The position numbers and the translations under genes were made by a program. From JBAXTE01 sp963556065 (lineage in GTDB: Bacteria; Bacteroidota; Bacteroidia; Bacteroidales; WCHB1-69), in contig CAUVYH020000018.1 of NCBI GenBank assembly GCA_963556065.3, positions 70,774 to 134,773 on the forward strand: DNA of 64,000 nucleotides. Reading direction: 5' to 3'. The notes beneath the pieces were generated by a model. That model saw nothing but the letters and a program-made list of their open reading frames with translations, was not told the DNA's origin and did not search any database. Shown piece by piece: positions 1 to 9,159 of this stretch (positions within the stretch are counted from its first letter, which is position 1; each line of letters begins with the position of its first letter).

Positions 1-1
1 T

Positions 2-3000
2 GGTACTGCTGTTATTCCTTACAATTTGTGTGATCCTTCCGGTGCATGCGACCTGGCGAATATCACCTTTGTAGTCTCTGCCGTGAACGACGCTCCTGTT
101 GCCAACGACGATAATGACGCAGGACTTACCGAAGATGGGGCAAACGGAACAATCAATATTTTATCCAACGATACCGATGCAGACGGCAATCCAACCGCTC
201 CGACCAACGGCGCAGGGCAGTTTACCGTTGACTTAAACACTACATTAGCTGGCATTCAAACCACATTGACCAATGCAACCGGCGTTTGGAGTTATGATGC
301 CGCTACAGGAATCGTAACCTTTGACCCGGCTGACAACTACAATGGTACTGCTGTTATTCCTTACAATTTGTGTGATCCTTCCGGTGCATGCGACCTGGCG
401 AATATCACCTTTGTAGTCTCTGCCGTGAACGACGCTCCTGTTGCCAACGACGATAATGGCGCAGGACTTACCGAAGATGGGGCAAACGGCACCATAAACA
501 TTTTATCCAACGATACCGATGCAGACGGCAATCCAACCGCTCCCACCAATGGCGCAGGGCTGTTTACCGTCGATCTTGACCCATCTACTGCCGGTATCCA
601 AACCAGTGTAACCAACACCACCGGAACATGGACGTACAATACCACAACAGGTGTTGTTATCTTCGACCCAGCAAATAATTATAATGGAACCGCAGTGTTA
701 ACATACGAACTATGCGATCCAACTGCAATTTGCGATCAAGCAACAATCACCTTTGTGGTCTCTGCTGTGAACGATGCCCCGGTTGCCAACAACGACAATG
801 GCGCAGGACTTACCGAAGATGGAGCTAACGGCACCATAAGCATTTTAGCCAACGATACCGACGCCGATGGAAACCCAACCGCTCCAACAAACGGCGCAGG
901 ACAGTTTACCGTTGACCTTGATCCCTCCACTGCCGGAATCCAAACCTCATTGACCAATGCAACTGGCGTTTGGAGTTATGATGCTACAACCGGCATTGTC
1001 ACCTTCGATCCGGCTGATAATTACAACGGAACCGCCGTTATTCCTTACAATTTGTGTGATCCTTCAGGTGAATGCGACTTGGCGAATATCACCTTCGTGG
1101 TCTCTGCTGTAAACGATGCCCCGGTGGCAAACGACGACAACGGCGCAGGGCTTACCGAAGATGGAGCTAACGGTACCATAAACATTTTAGCCAACGATAC
1201 CGATGCAGATGGAAACCCAACCGCTCCCACAAACGGTGCAGGACAGTTTACCGTTGACCTTGATCCCTCCACTACCGGAATCCAATCCAGTGTAACCAAT
1301 ACTACCGGAACTTGGACATATAATACAACAACCGGTGTAGTAACCTTTGATCCTGCAAACAACTATAATGGAACAGCCGTGCTGACTTATGAACTCTGCG
1401 ACCAGGCGGCAACCTGCGACCAGGCGGACATCACTTTCGTGGTTTCTCCCGTGAACGACACCCCGGTGGCAAGCGACGACAACGGCGCAGGTTTGAGTGA
1501 AGATGGCGCTAACGGTACCATAAACATTTTAGCCAACGATACCGATGCCGATGGAAACCCAACCGCTCCCACAAACGGTGCAGGACAGTTTACCGTTGAC
1601 CTTGATCCCTCAACTGCCGGAATCCAAACCAGTGTAACCAACACTACCGGAACCTGGACATACAATACGGCCACAGGTATAGTAACCTTTGACCCGGCAA
1701 ACAACTATAATGGAACAGCCGTGCTGACCTATGAGCTCTGCGATCCGTCGGCAGCCTGCGACCAGGCCGACATCACCTTCGTGGTCTCCGCAGTGAACGA
1801 TGCCCCGGTGGCAAACGACGACAACGGCGCAGGACTCACCGAAGATGGCGCTAACGGTACCGTAAACATTCTATCCAACGATACCGATGCCGATGGAAAT
1901 CCAACCGCTCCTACCAATGGTGCCGGGCAGTTCACCGTTGACCTTGATCCCTCCACTGCCGGAATCCAAACCTCATTGGCCAATGCAACCGGTGCCTGGA
2001 CTTATGATGCCGCTACAGGAATCGTTACCTTCGACCCGGCTGACAACTACAACGGTACAGCCGTTATCCCCTACAATTTGTGTGATCCTTCCGGTGAATG
2101 CGACCAGGCCGACATCACCTTCGTGGTTTCTCCCGTGAACGATGCTCCGGTTGTAGATAATGAATATATTTCATTACCTGTAAACAATTCCGGCACCGGT
2201 GATCTTACAGATGCAGGAGATTCAGATATTGATGGGGGTCTTGTCGCAACAACAACTCCTCTTAATGGACCAAGTCACGGCTCAATTACAATCAATACAA
2301 ATGGCACTTTCATTTATACACCAACAACTGGATATTCTGGAAATGACATGGTAATAGTTCAAATTTGTGATGATGGCACTCCATTACCTGCAAATTGCGT
2401 AAATGACACCATTTTTATTACAATATTGCCGACAAATCCGCCAATAGCTGTGAATGATACCACAACAACGCTTGAAGATACTCAAATCAGTTTAACGGTT
2501 ACAACAAATGATTATGACACTGATGGCAGTATTGTAACATCCACAGTTGACTTAAATCCTTCCGTAGCTGGTATTCAATCTGCTTTTACCAATGTTTTTG
2601 GCACGTGGTCGGTGAATGCAGCAGGTGTTGTCTCGTACACTCCTGCATTAAACTTTAATGGAGTTGCAACGGCTACCTATACAATTTTGGATAATGACGG
2701 GGCAATTTCAAATATTGCGACAATTGTCATAAACGTTACACCGGTAAACGATCCTCCAATTATCGCAAATGAAACAGCCACTACCAACGAAGATACACCA
2801 CTTGTGGGAACTGTTCTAACTGCCGGCGACACCGATCCCGATGGAAACACGTTAACGGTTGTTACCACTCCTATTTCTGGTCCTGATAACGGAACCATCA
2901 CCATTGGCTCAAATGGATCATACACGTATAATCCAAATCCAAATTTCAACGGACAGGATACAATCGTAACCTCAATTTGCGACAATGGAACGCCGCAATA

Positions 3001-5656
3001 TTGTGTGAATGACACACTTATTATTACGGTTACACCAGTTAATGATCCTCCAAGTTTTAACGACACCACGGTTACAACAGCAGAAGATGTTCCGGTAAAT
3101 ATTTGCATTCCATTTGCAGATGTTGATGGTATAGCTCCTTATAATGTTACATTATCATGCAACGACAATGGGTCTGTAACATCGAGTATCGTTGGAAATA
3201 CTTTATGCGTAACCTATACTCCGGATGCAAATTATAATGGATTAGACACCATTTGTGTAAATCTGTGTGATGCTTCTGGTGCTTGTACAAACCATAAAAT
3301 ATTCATTACGGTTACACCGGTAAACGATCCTCCAATTATCACAAACGAAACTGCCACTACCAACGAAGATACACCACTTGTTGGAACTGTTCTGACTGCC
3401 GGCGACACCGATCCCGATGGAAACACGTTAACGGTTGTTACCACTCCTATTTCTGGTCCTGATAACGGAACCATCACCATTGGCTCAAATGGATCATACA
3501 CGTATAATCCAAATCCAAATTTCAACGGACAGGATACAATCGTAACTTCAATTTGCGACAATGGAACGCCGCAATATTGTGTGAATGACACACTTATTAT
3601 TACGGTAGTTCCGGTAAATGATGCACCGATAGCTGTAAATGACATTGTTGGAACAAATCCGAACACTCCGGTTGGATTCAATATTGGAACAAATGATTTT
3701 GATGTAGATGGGCCATCTGTTACTTGGCAAATTATTCAGCAACCGGACAGTGGTGTGGCTGTTATCATAAGTGGAGACAGCATTGTTTATACTCCAAATA
3801 TCAATGCAGGAGTTACTGGTCCATACATTGACACGTTGGTTTATACGATTTGTGATGGAGCTACTCCTGCACTGTGTGATACGGCAATTGTGTTGATTTA
3901 TGTTCCAAATACACCATTCACTCCAACAGTGATAAATGAATGGGTTACTGTTCAGGAAGACCATTCAGTGACAATTCCGGTTCTTGGTAACGATTATGAT
4001 TCAAATGGTGATCCGATTACCGTTTCACAAGTTTCCGGGACAAGTGACAATGGAACATATACCGTAGATGCCGGTGGAAATCTCACCTACACTCCAAATC
4101 TGAATTTTAATGGACTCGATACGGTTGTGGTTCAGATTTGTGATCCAACACCTCTTTGTACAAATGATACAATTTTCATAACAGTAACGCCAATAAATGA
4201 TCCATTGACTGTTACAAATGATACCGCAATCACATCCGAGAACAATCCTGTAACGGGAGATATTACCAATGGTGGAGATTACGACATAGACGGTTCAGCA
4301 CTCGCAGTGAATACTATTCCTATCAGTGGGCCAACCAATGGAGATATTGTGATGAATTCCGATGGGACATTTACTTATACTCCGGATGCTAATTCCAATG
4401 GAACCGATACCATCGTGTTTGAAGTTTGCGACGGAGGAATTCCAACTCCGGTTACCTGTACATACGACACCTTGTTTGTAATCGTTAATCCGGTGAACGA
4501 CCCTCCTGTTGTTAATGATACAACGACAACCACGTTGGAAGATGTTCCGGTTACGATTTGTATTCCGTTTATCGACAGTGACGGTTTGGCTCCATATACT
4601 GCAACTTTGGGTTGTATGGAAAATGGAACGGCAACCGTTGATATTGTAGGAAATACAGCATGTGTAACCTATACTTCCAATTCAAATTACAATGGGAATG
4701 ATACAATTTGCATGACCTTATGTGATGCCGGCGGAATGTGTACAACAAGTGAAATTGTGGTTACTATAACGCCTGTTAATGACATGCCAACCGTAAACAA
4801 TGATACGGCATATACATTAGTTAACACACCTGTTTCCGGTAATATTATCGGGATTGGAGATACCGATCCGGATGGAACAACTCTTATTGCGAATACAACA
4901 CCTGTAAGCGGCCCTTCAAACGGAACAATCACCGTAAATGCAGACGGATCATTCACCTATGCTCCGAATAATGGATTTATAGGAACGGATACAGTCGTTG
5001 TTGAAGTTTGCGATCAAGGACTTCCATTGCCTGAAATTTGCTTAAATGACACCTTGTTTATTGTGGTAACCTCCAATAACATTGCTCCGATTGCAAACCC
5101 TGATTATGGATTTACAAAAATGGCAATTCCTGTAACTATTGATTTGATCAATAACGATTCCGATCCGGATGGAACCATTAATATTGGCTCTATGATTGTA
5201 ACTCAAGCACCGTCTCATGGATCAGTCCAGTTATTTAATGACGGAACGGCTGTTTATACTCCAAACGCTGGATTTATTGGAACAGATAAGTTTATTTACC
5301 GATTGTCGGATAATGCCCCGATTCCATTGAGTGATACCGCATTGGTTACTATTGTGGTTAAACCATTGGATTTGGTAGTCCCGGATGGTTTCTCTCCAAA
5401 CGGAGACGGCGTAAATGACCAGTTTGTAATTAATGGTCTGGAAAAATATCCGAATTGCTCGATAGAAATATTCAACAGATGGGGAAATAAAGTGTATTCA
5501 GCATCTCCATATTTGAATGATTGGGATGGGACTTCAAACATAAATTCGATGACCGTTGGTGGCGATAAATTACCTACCGGAACATATTATTACTTGCTCA
5601 ATTTTGGCGATGATAAAACTAAATCGGTTGTAGGATTTATCGCAATTCAATATTAA
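2..5656 (+). CDS. Giant tandem Ig/cadherin-like repeat adhesin with T9SS type B sorting domain (5'-partial)
   Basis: Open from the left edge to a stop at 5656. The first possible start (TTG at 26) lies inside a repeat, so the real N-terminus and signal peptide are off the window. The visible 1,880 or so residues are at least 17 extracellular Ig/cadherin-like modules, most opening with a VNDxP motif. The first six are near-identical 114-residue copies with an acidic NDTDADGN stretch that resembles calcium-binding loops; later ones are divergent. The last 90 residues (VPDGFSPNGDGVNDQF, then IFNRWGNKVY) are a gliding-motility-type (type B) C-terminal sorting domain. Such proteins cross the outer membrane by T9SS and usually depend on a PorP/SprF partner, which is the next gene, 21 bp downstream. 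Role in adhesion is inferred from domain type. Confidence 0.9.
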   Translation, partial: GTAVIPYNLCDPSGACDLANITFVVSAVNDAPVANDDNDAGLTEDGANGTINILSNDTDADGNPTAPTNGAGQFTVDLNTTLAGIQTTLTNATGVWSYDAATGIVTFDPADNYNGTAVIPYNLCDPSGACDLANITFVVSAVNDAPVANDDNGAGLTEDGANGTINILSNDTDADGNPTAPTNGAGLFTVDLDPSTAGIQTSVTNTTGTWTYNTTTGVVIFDPANNYNGTAVLTYELCDPTAICDQATITFVVSAVNDAPVANNDNGAGLTEDGANGTISILANDTDADGNPTAPTNGAGQFTVDLDPSTAGIQTSLTNATGVWSYDATTGIVTFDPADNYNGTAVIPYNLCDPSGECDLANITFVVSAVNDAPVANDDNGAGLTEDGANGTINILANDTDADGNPTAPTNGAGQFTVDLDPSTTGIQSSVTNTTGTWTYNTTTGVVTFDPANNYNGTAVLTYELCDQAATCDQADITFVVSPVNDTPVASDDNGAGLSEDGANGTINILANDTDADGNPTAPTNGAGQFTVDLDPSTAGIQTSVTNTTGTWTYNTATGIVTFDPANNYNGTAVLTYELCDPSAACDQADITFVVSAVNDAPVANDDNGAGLTEDGANGTVNILSNDTDADGNPTAPTNGAGQFTVDLDPSTAGIQTSLANATGAWTYDAATGIVTFDPADNYNGTAVIPYNLCDPSGECDQADITFVVSPVNDAPVVDNEYISLPVNNSGTGDLTDAGDSDIDGGLVATTTPLNGPSHGSITINTNGTFIYTPTTGYSGNDMVIVQICDDGTPLPANCVNDTIFITILPTNPPIAVNDTTTTLEDTQISLTVTTNDYDTDGSIVTSTVDLNPSVAGIQSAFTNVFGTWSVNAAGVVSYTPALNFNGVATATYTILDNDGAISNIATIVINVTPVNDPPIIANETATTNEDTPLVGTVLTAGDTDPDGNTLTVVTTPISGPDNGTITIGSNGSYTYNPNPNFNGQDTIVTSICDNGTPQYCVNDTLIITVTPVNDPPSFNDTTVTTAEDVPVNICIPFADVDGIAPYNVTLSCNDNGSVTSSIVGNTLCVTYTPDANYNGLDTICVNLCDASGACTNHKIFITVTPVNDPPIITNETATTNEDTPLVGTVLTAGDTDPDGNTLTVVTTPISGPDNGTITIGSNGSYTYNPNPNFNGQDTIVTSICDNGTPQYCVNDTLIITVVPVNDAPIAVNDIVGTNPNTPVGFNIGTNDFDVDGPSVTWQIIQQPDSGVAVIISGDSIVYTPNINAGVTGPYIDTLVYTICDGATPALCDTAIVLIYVPNTPFTPTVINEWVTVQEDHSVTIPVLGNDYDSNGDPITVSQVSGTSDNGTYTVDAGGNLTYTPNLNFNGLDTVVVQICDPTPLCTNDTIFITVTPINDPLTVTNDTAITSENNPVTGDITNGGDYDIDGSALAVNTIPISGPTNGDIVMNSDGTFTYTPDANSNGTDTIVFEVCDGGIPTPVTCTYDTLFVIVNPVNDPPVVNDTTTTTLEDVPVTICIPFIDSDGLAPYTATLGCMENGTATVDIVGNTACVTYTSNSNYNGNDTICMTLCDAGGMCTTSEIVVTITPVNDMPTVNNDTAYTLVNTPVSGNIIGIGDTDPDGTTLIANTTPVSGPSNGTITVNADGSFTYAPNNGFIGTDTVVVEVCDQGLPLPEICLNDTLFIVVTSNNIAPIANPDYGFTKMAIPVTIDLINNDSDPDGTINIGSMIVTQAPSHGSVQLFNDGTAVYTPNAGFIGTDKFIYRLSDNAPIPLSDTALVTIVVKPLDLVVPDGFSPNGDGVNDQFVINGLEKYPNCSIEIFNRWGNKVYSASPYLNDWDGTSNINSMTVGGDKLPTGTYYYLLNFGDDKTKSVVGFIAIQY
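83..2134 (+). repeat. Six in-frame 342-bp tandem repeats in the adhesin gene
   Basis: The codons for VNDAPVA-type motifs start at 83, 425, 767, 1109, 1451, 1793 and 2135, an exact 342-bp (114-codon) period with no length change. A further partial copy precedes position 83. Two subtypes exist: A ends IPYNLCDPSG and B ends LTYELCDP. The order is A-B-A-B-B-A. High DNA identity implies recent duplication or gene conversion, and copy number may be collapsed or expanded in assembly. Confidence 0.95.
2735..3606 (+). repeat. Duplicated 296-bp module (2735-3030 and 3311-3606)
   Basis: Two near-identical copies of one Ig-like module, offset by 576 bp (192 codons) and separated by one unrelated module. 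The protein between GTVLTAGDTDPDG and CVNDTLIIT is the same in both. It is a second, independent recent duplication inside the adhesin. Confidence 0.9.
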
Positions 5657-5677
5657 TAAGAAATAAATTATATAAGT

Positions 5678-6625
5678 ATGAAATACTGCAAAAAATATCT
5701 GATTATATTCGTTTTCATTCTGATTTCGGGTATCTCGCATGTCCAAGGACAATATGATGCAATGTTTACGCAATACATGAACAATGAAATGTTTATCAAT
5801 CCCGCTTATGCCGGAAGTAAAGAAGCATTGGGCGTTACACTTCTTCATCGCCAGCAATGGGTGGGAATAAACGGCAGACCGATTACCACAACATTCAGCA
5901 TCAACGGACCTTTGTTCGACAATAAAGTTGGCGTTGGAGTAAGTGTGCTAAACGAACGCATTGGAGTAACCGACAGGACAATGGTTTATGGAAGTTATGC
6001 GTACAGGATTCGCACCGATAAAAAAGGACAGTTGGCTTTCGGATTAATGGGCGGAGCACATGTCCAATCAAATAATCTCACGAAAGTAGGGACCACCGAA
6101 TCGGGGGATAGCCAGTTTGCCTCTGATATTAAATCTGCGATAACTCCCAATTTCGGATTTGGAATCTATTATTACACCAAGAAGTTCTATTTTGGAGTAT
6201 CTGTGCCAAGAATGGTCGATGATAATCTAGCCCTGTTAAACAATGGCGATATTGTCAAAAATCTGACGGTAAAACCTTCAAAGTTTCATTATTACGTTGT
6301 AGCCGGCAGAATATTTCGGATAACTCCGGACTTTATGCTTAAACCGCAACTAATGATGAAAGCAGTAGCCAATGCCCCCGTTGAATTTGATTTGAATCTG
6401 AGTGCCTTGATTAAAGAAACATTTTGGTTGGGATTCTCATATCGAACCGGATCAGATGCATCGGCAATTATTGGAATTCAGGCAACTCCTCAGTTTCTGA
6501 TCGGTTACTCTTATGATTATTCGCTGACGGACCTTCAAAAGTATAATCAGGGTTCTCATGAAATTATGCTTTCTTATCTGTTCGGTTACAAGGGCAAAAA
6601 GATTGTTTCTCCTCGTTATTTCTAA
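5678..6625 (+). CDS. PorP/SprF family type IX secretion outer-membrane protein
   Basis: A 315-residue protein with a signal peptide ending at about residue 24 (HVQGQ). The family hallmark QYDAMFTQYMNNEMFINPAY follows at once, then YAGSKEALGVTLLHRQQWVG, and the rest is beta-strand-rich as in an outer-membrane barrel. PorP/SprF proteins help bring type B-sorted cargo to the cell surface, and the cargo is the gene directly upstream. The OmpA-family gene follows after 18 bp, so all three probably form one transcript. The order adhesin-PorP-OmpA is typical of Bacteroidota. Confident on family; the exact partner is inferred from position. Confidence 0.93.
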   Translation: MKYCKKYLIIFVFILISGISHVQGQYDAMFTQYMNNEMFINPAYAGSKEALGVTLLHRQQWVGINGRPITTTFSINGPLFDNKVGVGVSVLNERIGVTDRTMVYGSYAYRIRTDKKGQLAFGLMGGAHVQSNNLTKVGTTESGDSQFASDIKSAITPNFGFGIYYYTKKFYFGVSVPRMVDDNLALLNNGDIVKNLTVKPSKFHYYVVAGRIFRITPDFMLKPQLMMKAVANAPVEFDLNLSALIKETFWLGFSYRTGSDASAIIGIQATPQFLIGYSYDYSLTDLQKYNQGSHEIMLSYLFGYKGKKIVSPRYF

Positions 6626-6643
6626 AAAATATTTTATACGAAT

Positions 6644-8848
6644 ATGAAAAATAAAATTAATTACATCCTGATTATTGCACTGATATTGTCGCTTATGCCA
6701 AAAGCAGAAGCCCAGGAAGGATCCAAAATAAAAGCAGATAAATGTTATGCATCTTTATCTTATGCAGAAGCAGCCGGTTTATATGAACTGGTTGTGGCCC
6801 GAGATAGCAACGATAAAGAATCGTTGATAAAATTAGCTAACTGCTATCGATTGACAAATGATGTTCAAAAAGCAAAAAACACTTATTCTTCTATCGTAAA
6901 AAGAGGTTTTGCATCACCTTTAGACAAGTACTATTATGCTCAAACATTGATTGAAACCAATGAAAACGAAAAAGCAATCACTTACTTGCAAAGCTACCAG
7001 CTGGATAATAGAGGTGTAGAATTTTTAAATGCAATTAAAAATTCACAGAACTTTTTTAAAGACAGTGCATGCTATAGAATCAACAAGGTAAGTTTTAATT
7101 CGAAGTTGAACGATTTTGCTCCGATTATTCTCCCAGGAAACAAAGTGGTTTTTACCACTTCCCGCAACAGAGCTCAGTGGATTAATTATAGCCATAGCTG
7201 GACCGGGAATGCGTTTTACAGATTGTATTACACGGTTAAAAACGGAAAAGGAAATTATTCAAAACCTAAGAAATTTCTCAAATCAATAAACGTCAAATTC
7301 AATAATGGACCGGTAAACATCAGTCGGGACTGGAAATCAATGGTGTTGACTCAAAATAATTTTAGTGGACGGAAACCGGTCTATGCCTCAGATGGGAAAG
7401 TAAAGCTTAAACTGGTTCTGCTAAATCTTGTCAATAACAAATGGGTGGAAGGCCCCAAATTTCCATTCAACAACAAGGAATATAATGTTGCACATGGCGC
7501 ATTCAGCAAAGATGGCAACACCCTGTTCTTCTCTTCGGACATGCCGGGTGGTGAAGGCGGAATGGATATTTGGTACTGCATCAGAAACGATAAAGGCTGG
7601 GGTAATCCTGTAAATATGGGCAAGTCAGTAAACTCACCGGGAAACGATATTTTTCCAACAATTATCGCCGATCGTTTTTATTACAGTTCCGATGGAAAAG
7701 AAGGAATGGGGGGGCTCGATATTTTTGAAACTTCATTGAATTATTCTAATATGACGGTTTCGAAAGTTATTAATTTGGGATACCCTATAAATACCTCCGG
7801 AGATGATTTCGGAATTGCTTTTAGTGCTGATTTAAAAAGTGGATATCTCTCATCGAACAGGGAAACATTGGATGAAAATGATGATATTTATGAGTTTTCC
7901 GTAGTAAAAGAACCACAGCGTGGAGTTCAACTAATAAGCGTTTGCAAGGATAGATACACTCAAATTCCGTTACCCAATACACTTGTATCCTTGTTGGATG
8001 AAAAAGGGAATAAAATCGCTGAAACAACTACAAATGAGAAAGGTGAATACGCTTTTATCGTTGACCTTGGAAAAACATACACTGTTTCTATAAACAAACC
8101 GGATTATTATGATTATTCTCAAAAAGTATCCGTCTTGCCCGATTATAAAGAGGAAAAGTTGAAAATTATTACCGAATTGGATAAAAATCCGAATACCGTT
8201 ATCGTCTTGATTGTTAAAGACAAAGAAACCATGAACTTAATACTGAATGAACAATATTTCAAAGAGAAGGATCATACACTTACCCCGAATAAAAAAGGGG
8301 AAATCCGTATCCCGATAACCGGTAATAAGCTTGGAGAGACAATTCAATTGGCAGGAGTAATTAAAGCGCTAAATTATTTTGATAAAATTGTAGCCCAAAC
8401 GGTAAAAGTAGAAACTGCAGGAGAAATAATAGTGGAAGAACTTATGTCTCAGCCCAAAGTGGGACTTGATATCGGCAAAATTATACAAATTAACCCGATC
8501 TACTTCGATTTGAACAAATACAATATCAGACCCGATGCTGCAATTGAACTCGACAAAATTGTAAAAGTAATGAAAGAATATCCCGGAATGACCATTGAGC
8601 TTGGTTCTCATACCGATTGCAGATCTTCCGCGGCTTACAATTTAGCATTGTCCGACAAACGAGCCAAGGCTTCTGCCAATTACATCGTTTCTAAAGGAAT
8701 TGCAAAAGAGCGAATAATAGGCAAAGGGTATGGCGAAACAAAACTGATCAACAAATGCGAGTGCGAAGGTAAAAGAGTCGTCCCTTGCACCGAAGAAGAG
8801 CATCAGGCAAATAGAAGAACGGAGTTCATCATAATTAAAATGAAATAG
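6644..8848 (+). CDS. PorE-like TPR / PD40 propeller / OmpA peptidoglycan-anchoring protein
   Basis: A 734-residue protein with a signal peptide (to about residue 23, AEAQ). It has TPR-like helices at about 30-130, then a PD40/WD40-like propeller at about 130-430 with repeated signatures such as LFFSSDMPGGEGGMDIWY and FYYSSDGKEGMGGLDIF. A carboxypeptidase-regulatory-like beta domain follows (about 430-520). The C-terminal OmpA domain (about 610-734) keeps the peptidoglycan-binding ELGSHTDCRSS and the following SDKRAKA. This matches the PorE architecture, which tethers T9SS components to peptidoglycan. It is the last gene of the three-gene T9SS cluster and ends before a long palindrome. Confidence 0.9.
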   Translation: MKNKINYILIIALILSLMPKAEAQEGSKIKADKCYASLSYAEAAGLYELVVARDSNDKESLIKLANCYRLTNDVQKAKNTYSSIVKRGFASPLDKYYYAQTLIETNENEKAITYLQSYQLDNRGVEFLNAIKNSQNFFKDSACYRINKVSFNSKLNDFAPIILPGNKVVFTTSRNRAQWINYSHSWTGNAFYRLYYTVKNGKGNYSKPKKFLKSINVKFNNGPVNISRDWKSMVLTQNNFSGRKPVYASDGKVKLKLVLLNLVNNKWVEGPKFPFNNKEYNVAHGAFSKDGNTLFFSSDMPGGEGGMDIWYCIRNDKGWGNPVNMGKSVNSPGNDIFPTIIADRFYYSSDGKEGMGGLDIFETSLNYSNMTVSKVINLGYPINTSGDDFGIAFSADLKSGYLSSNRETLDENDDIYEFSVVKEPQRGVQLISVCKDRYTQIPLPNTLVSLLDEKGNKIAETTTNEKGEYAFIVDLGKTYTVSINKPDYYDYSQKVSVLPDYKEEKLKIITELDKNPNTVIVLIVKDKETMNLILNEQYFKEKDHTLTPNKKGEIRIPITGNKLGETIQLAGVIKALNYFDKIVAQTVKVETAGEIIVEELMSQPKVGLDIGKIIQINPIYFDLNKYNIRPDAAIELDKIVKVMKEYPGMTIELGSHTDCRSSAAYNLALSDKRAKASANYIVSKGIAKERIIGKGYGETKLINKCECEGKRVVPCTEEEHQANRRTEFIIIKMK

Positions 8849-8885
8849 TTTTAATCTGACTTATATCCCTCAAAAAGACCTCAAT

Positions 8886-8941
8886 AAAACCAACATTTCC
8901 AAATACAAGGGTTAACCCTTGTATTTGGAAATGTTGGTTTT
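8886..8941. terminator. 56-bp perfect palindrome, probable terminator
   Basis: Two perfect 28-base arms meet at GTTAAC (8911-8916) with no spacer, followed by a short T run. It lies 37 bp after the OmpA gene stop. The RNA hairpin would be very stable, which suits a terminator for the T9SS cluster. Confidence 0.7.
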
Positions 8942-9066
8942 TGGTAATTTAGCAAATTAATAAGAGAACGAAAGAAATACATGTAAAATACTCATTTTAA
9001 ACATAATAAGTTTATTCTATTTGTGTTTTATTAAGCTTAAAAATTTTATAATCAGGCGAACTATGG

Positions 9067-9090
9067 TGATTTATTGATATCAATAAATCA
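9067..9090. repeat. 24-bp perfect palindrome upstream of the M6 protease gene
   Basis: A self-complementary AT-rich site centred on GATATC, 70 bp before the M6 protease start. Its size and place suit an operator for a dimeric regulator, but no regulator gene lies nearby. The rest of 8942-9159 is AT-rich with no clear TAnnTTTG promoter. Confidence 0.5.
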
Positions 9091-9159
9091 TCTAAAATCA
9101 TAAAATTAAACCCAGAAGAAAGACATTATTGCACTAATTATTAAGAAACGTTGAATTAG

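Noticed and set aside
26..28. TTG at 26 as the start of the adhesin
   Set aside because: It lies inside a repeat unit and the frame is open to the window edge with the expected repeat residues, so the gene is partial.
361..1983. Series of minus-strand open frames of 70-105 codons with the same sequence pattern
   Set aside because: They are the antisense shadow of the 342-bp repeats and recur only because the repeats do; no start signals or family match.
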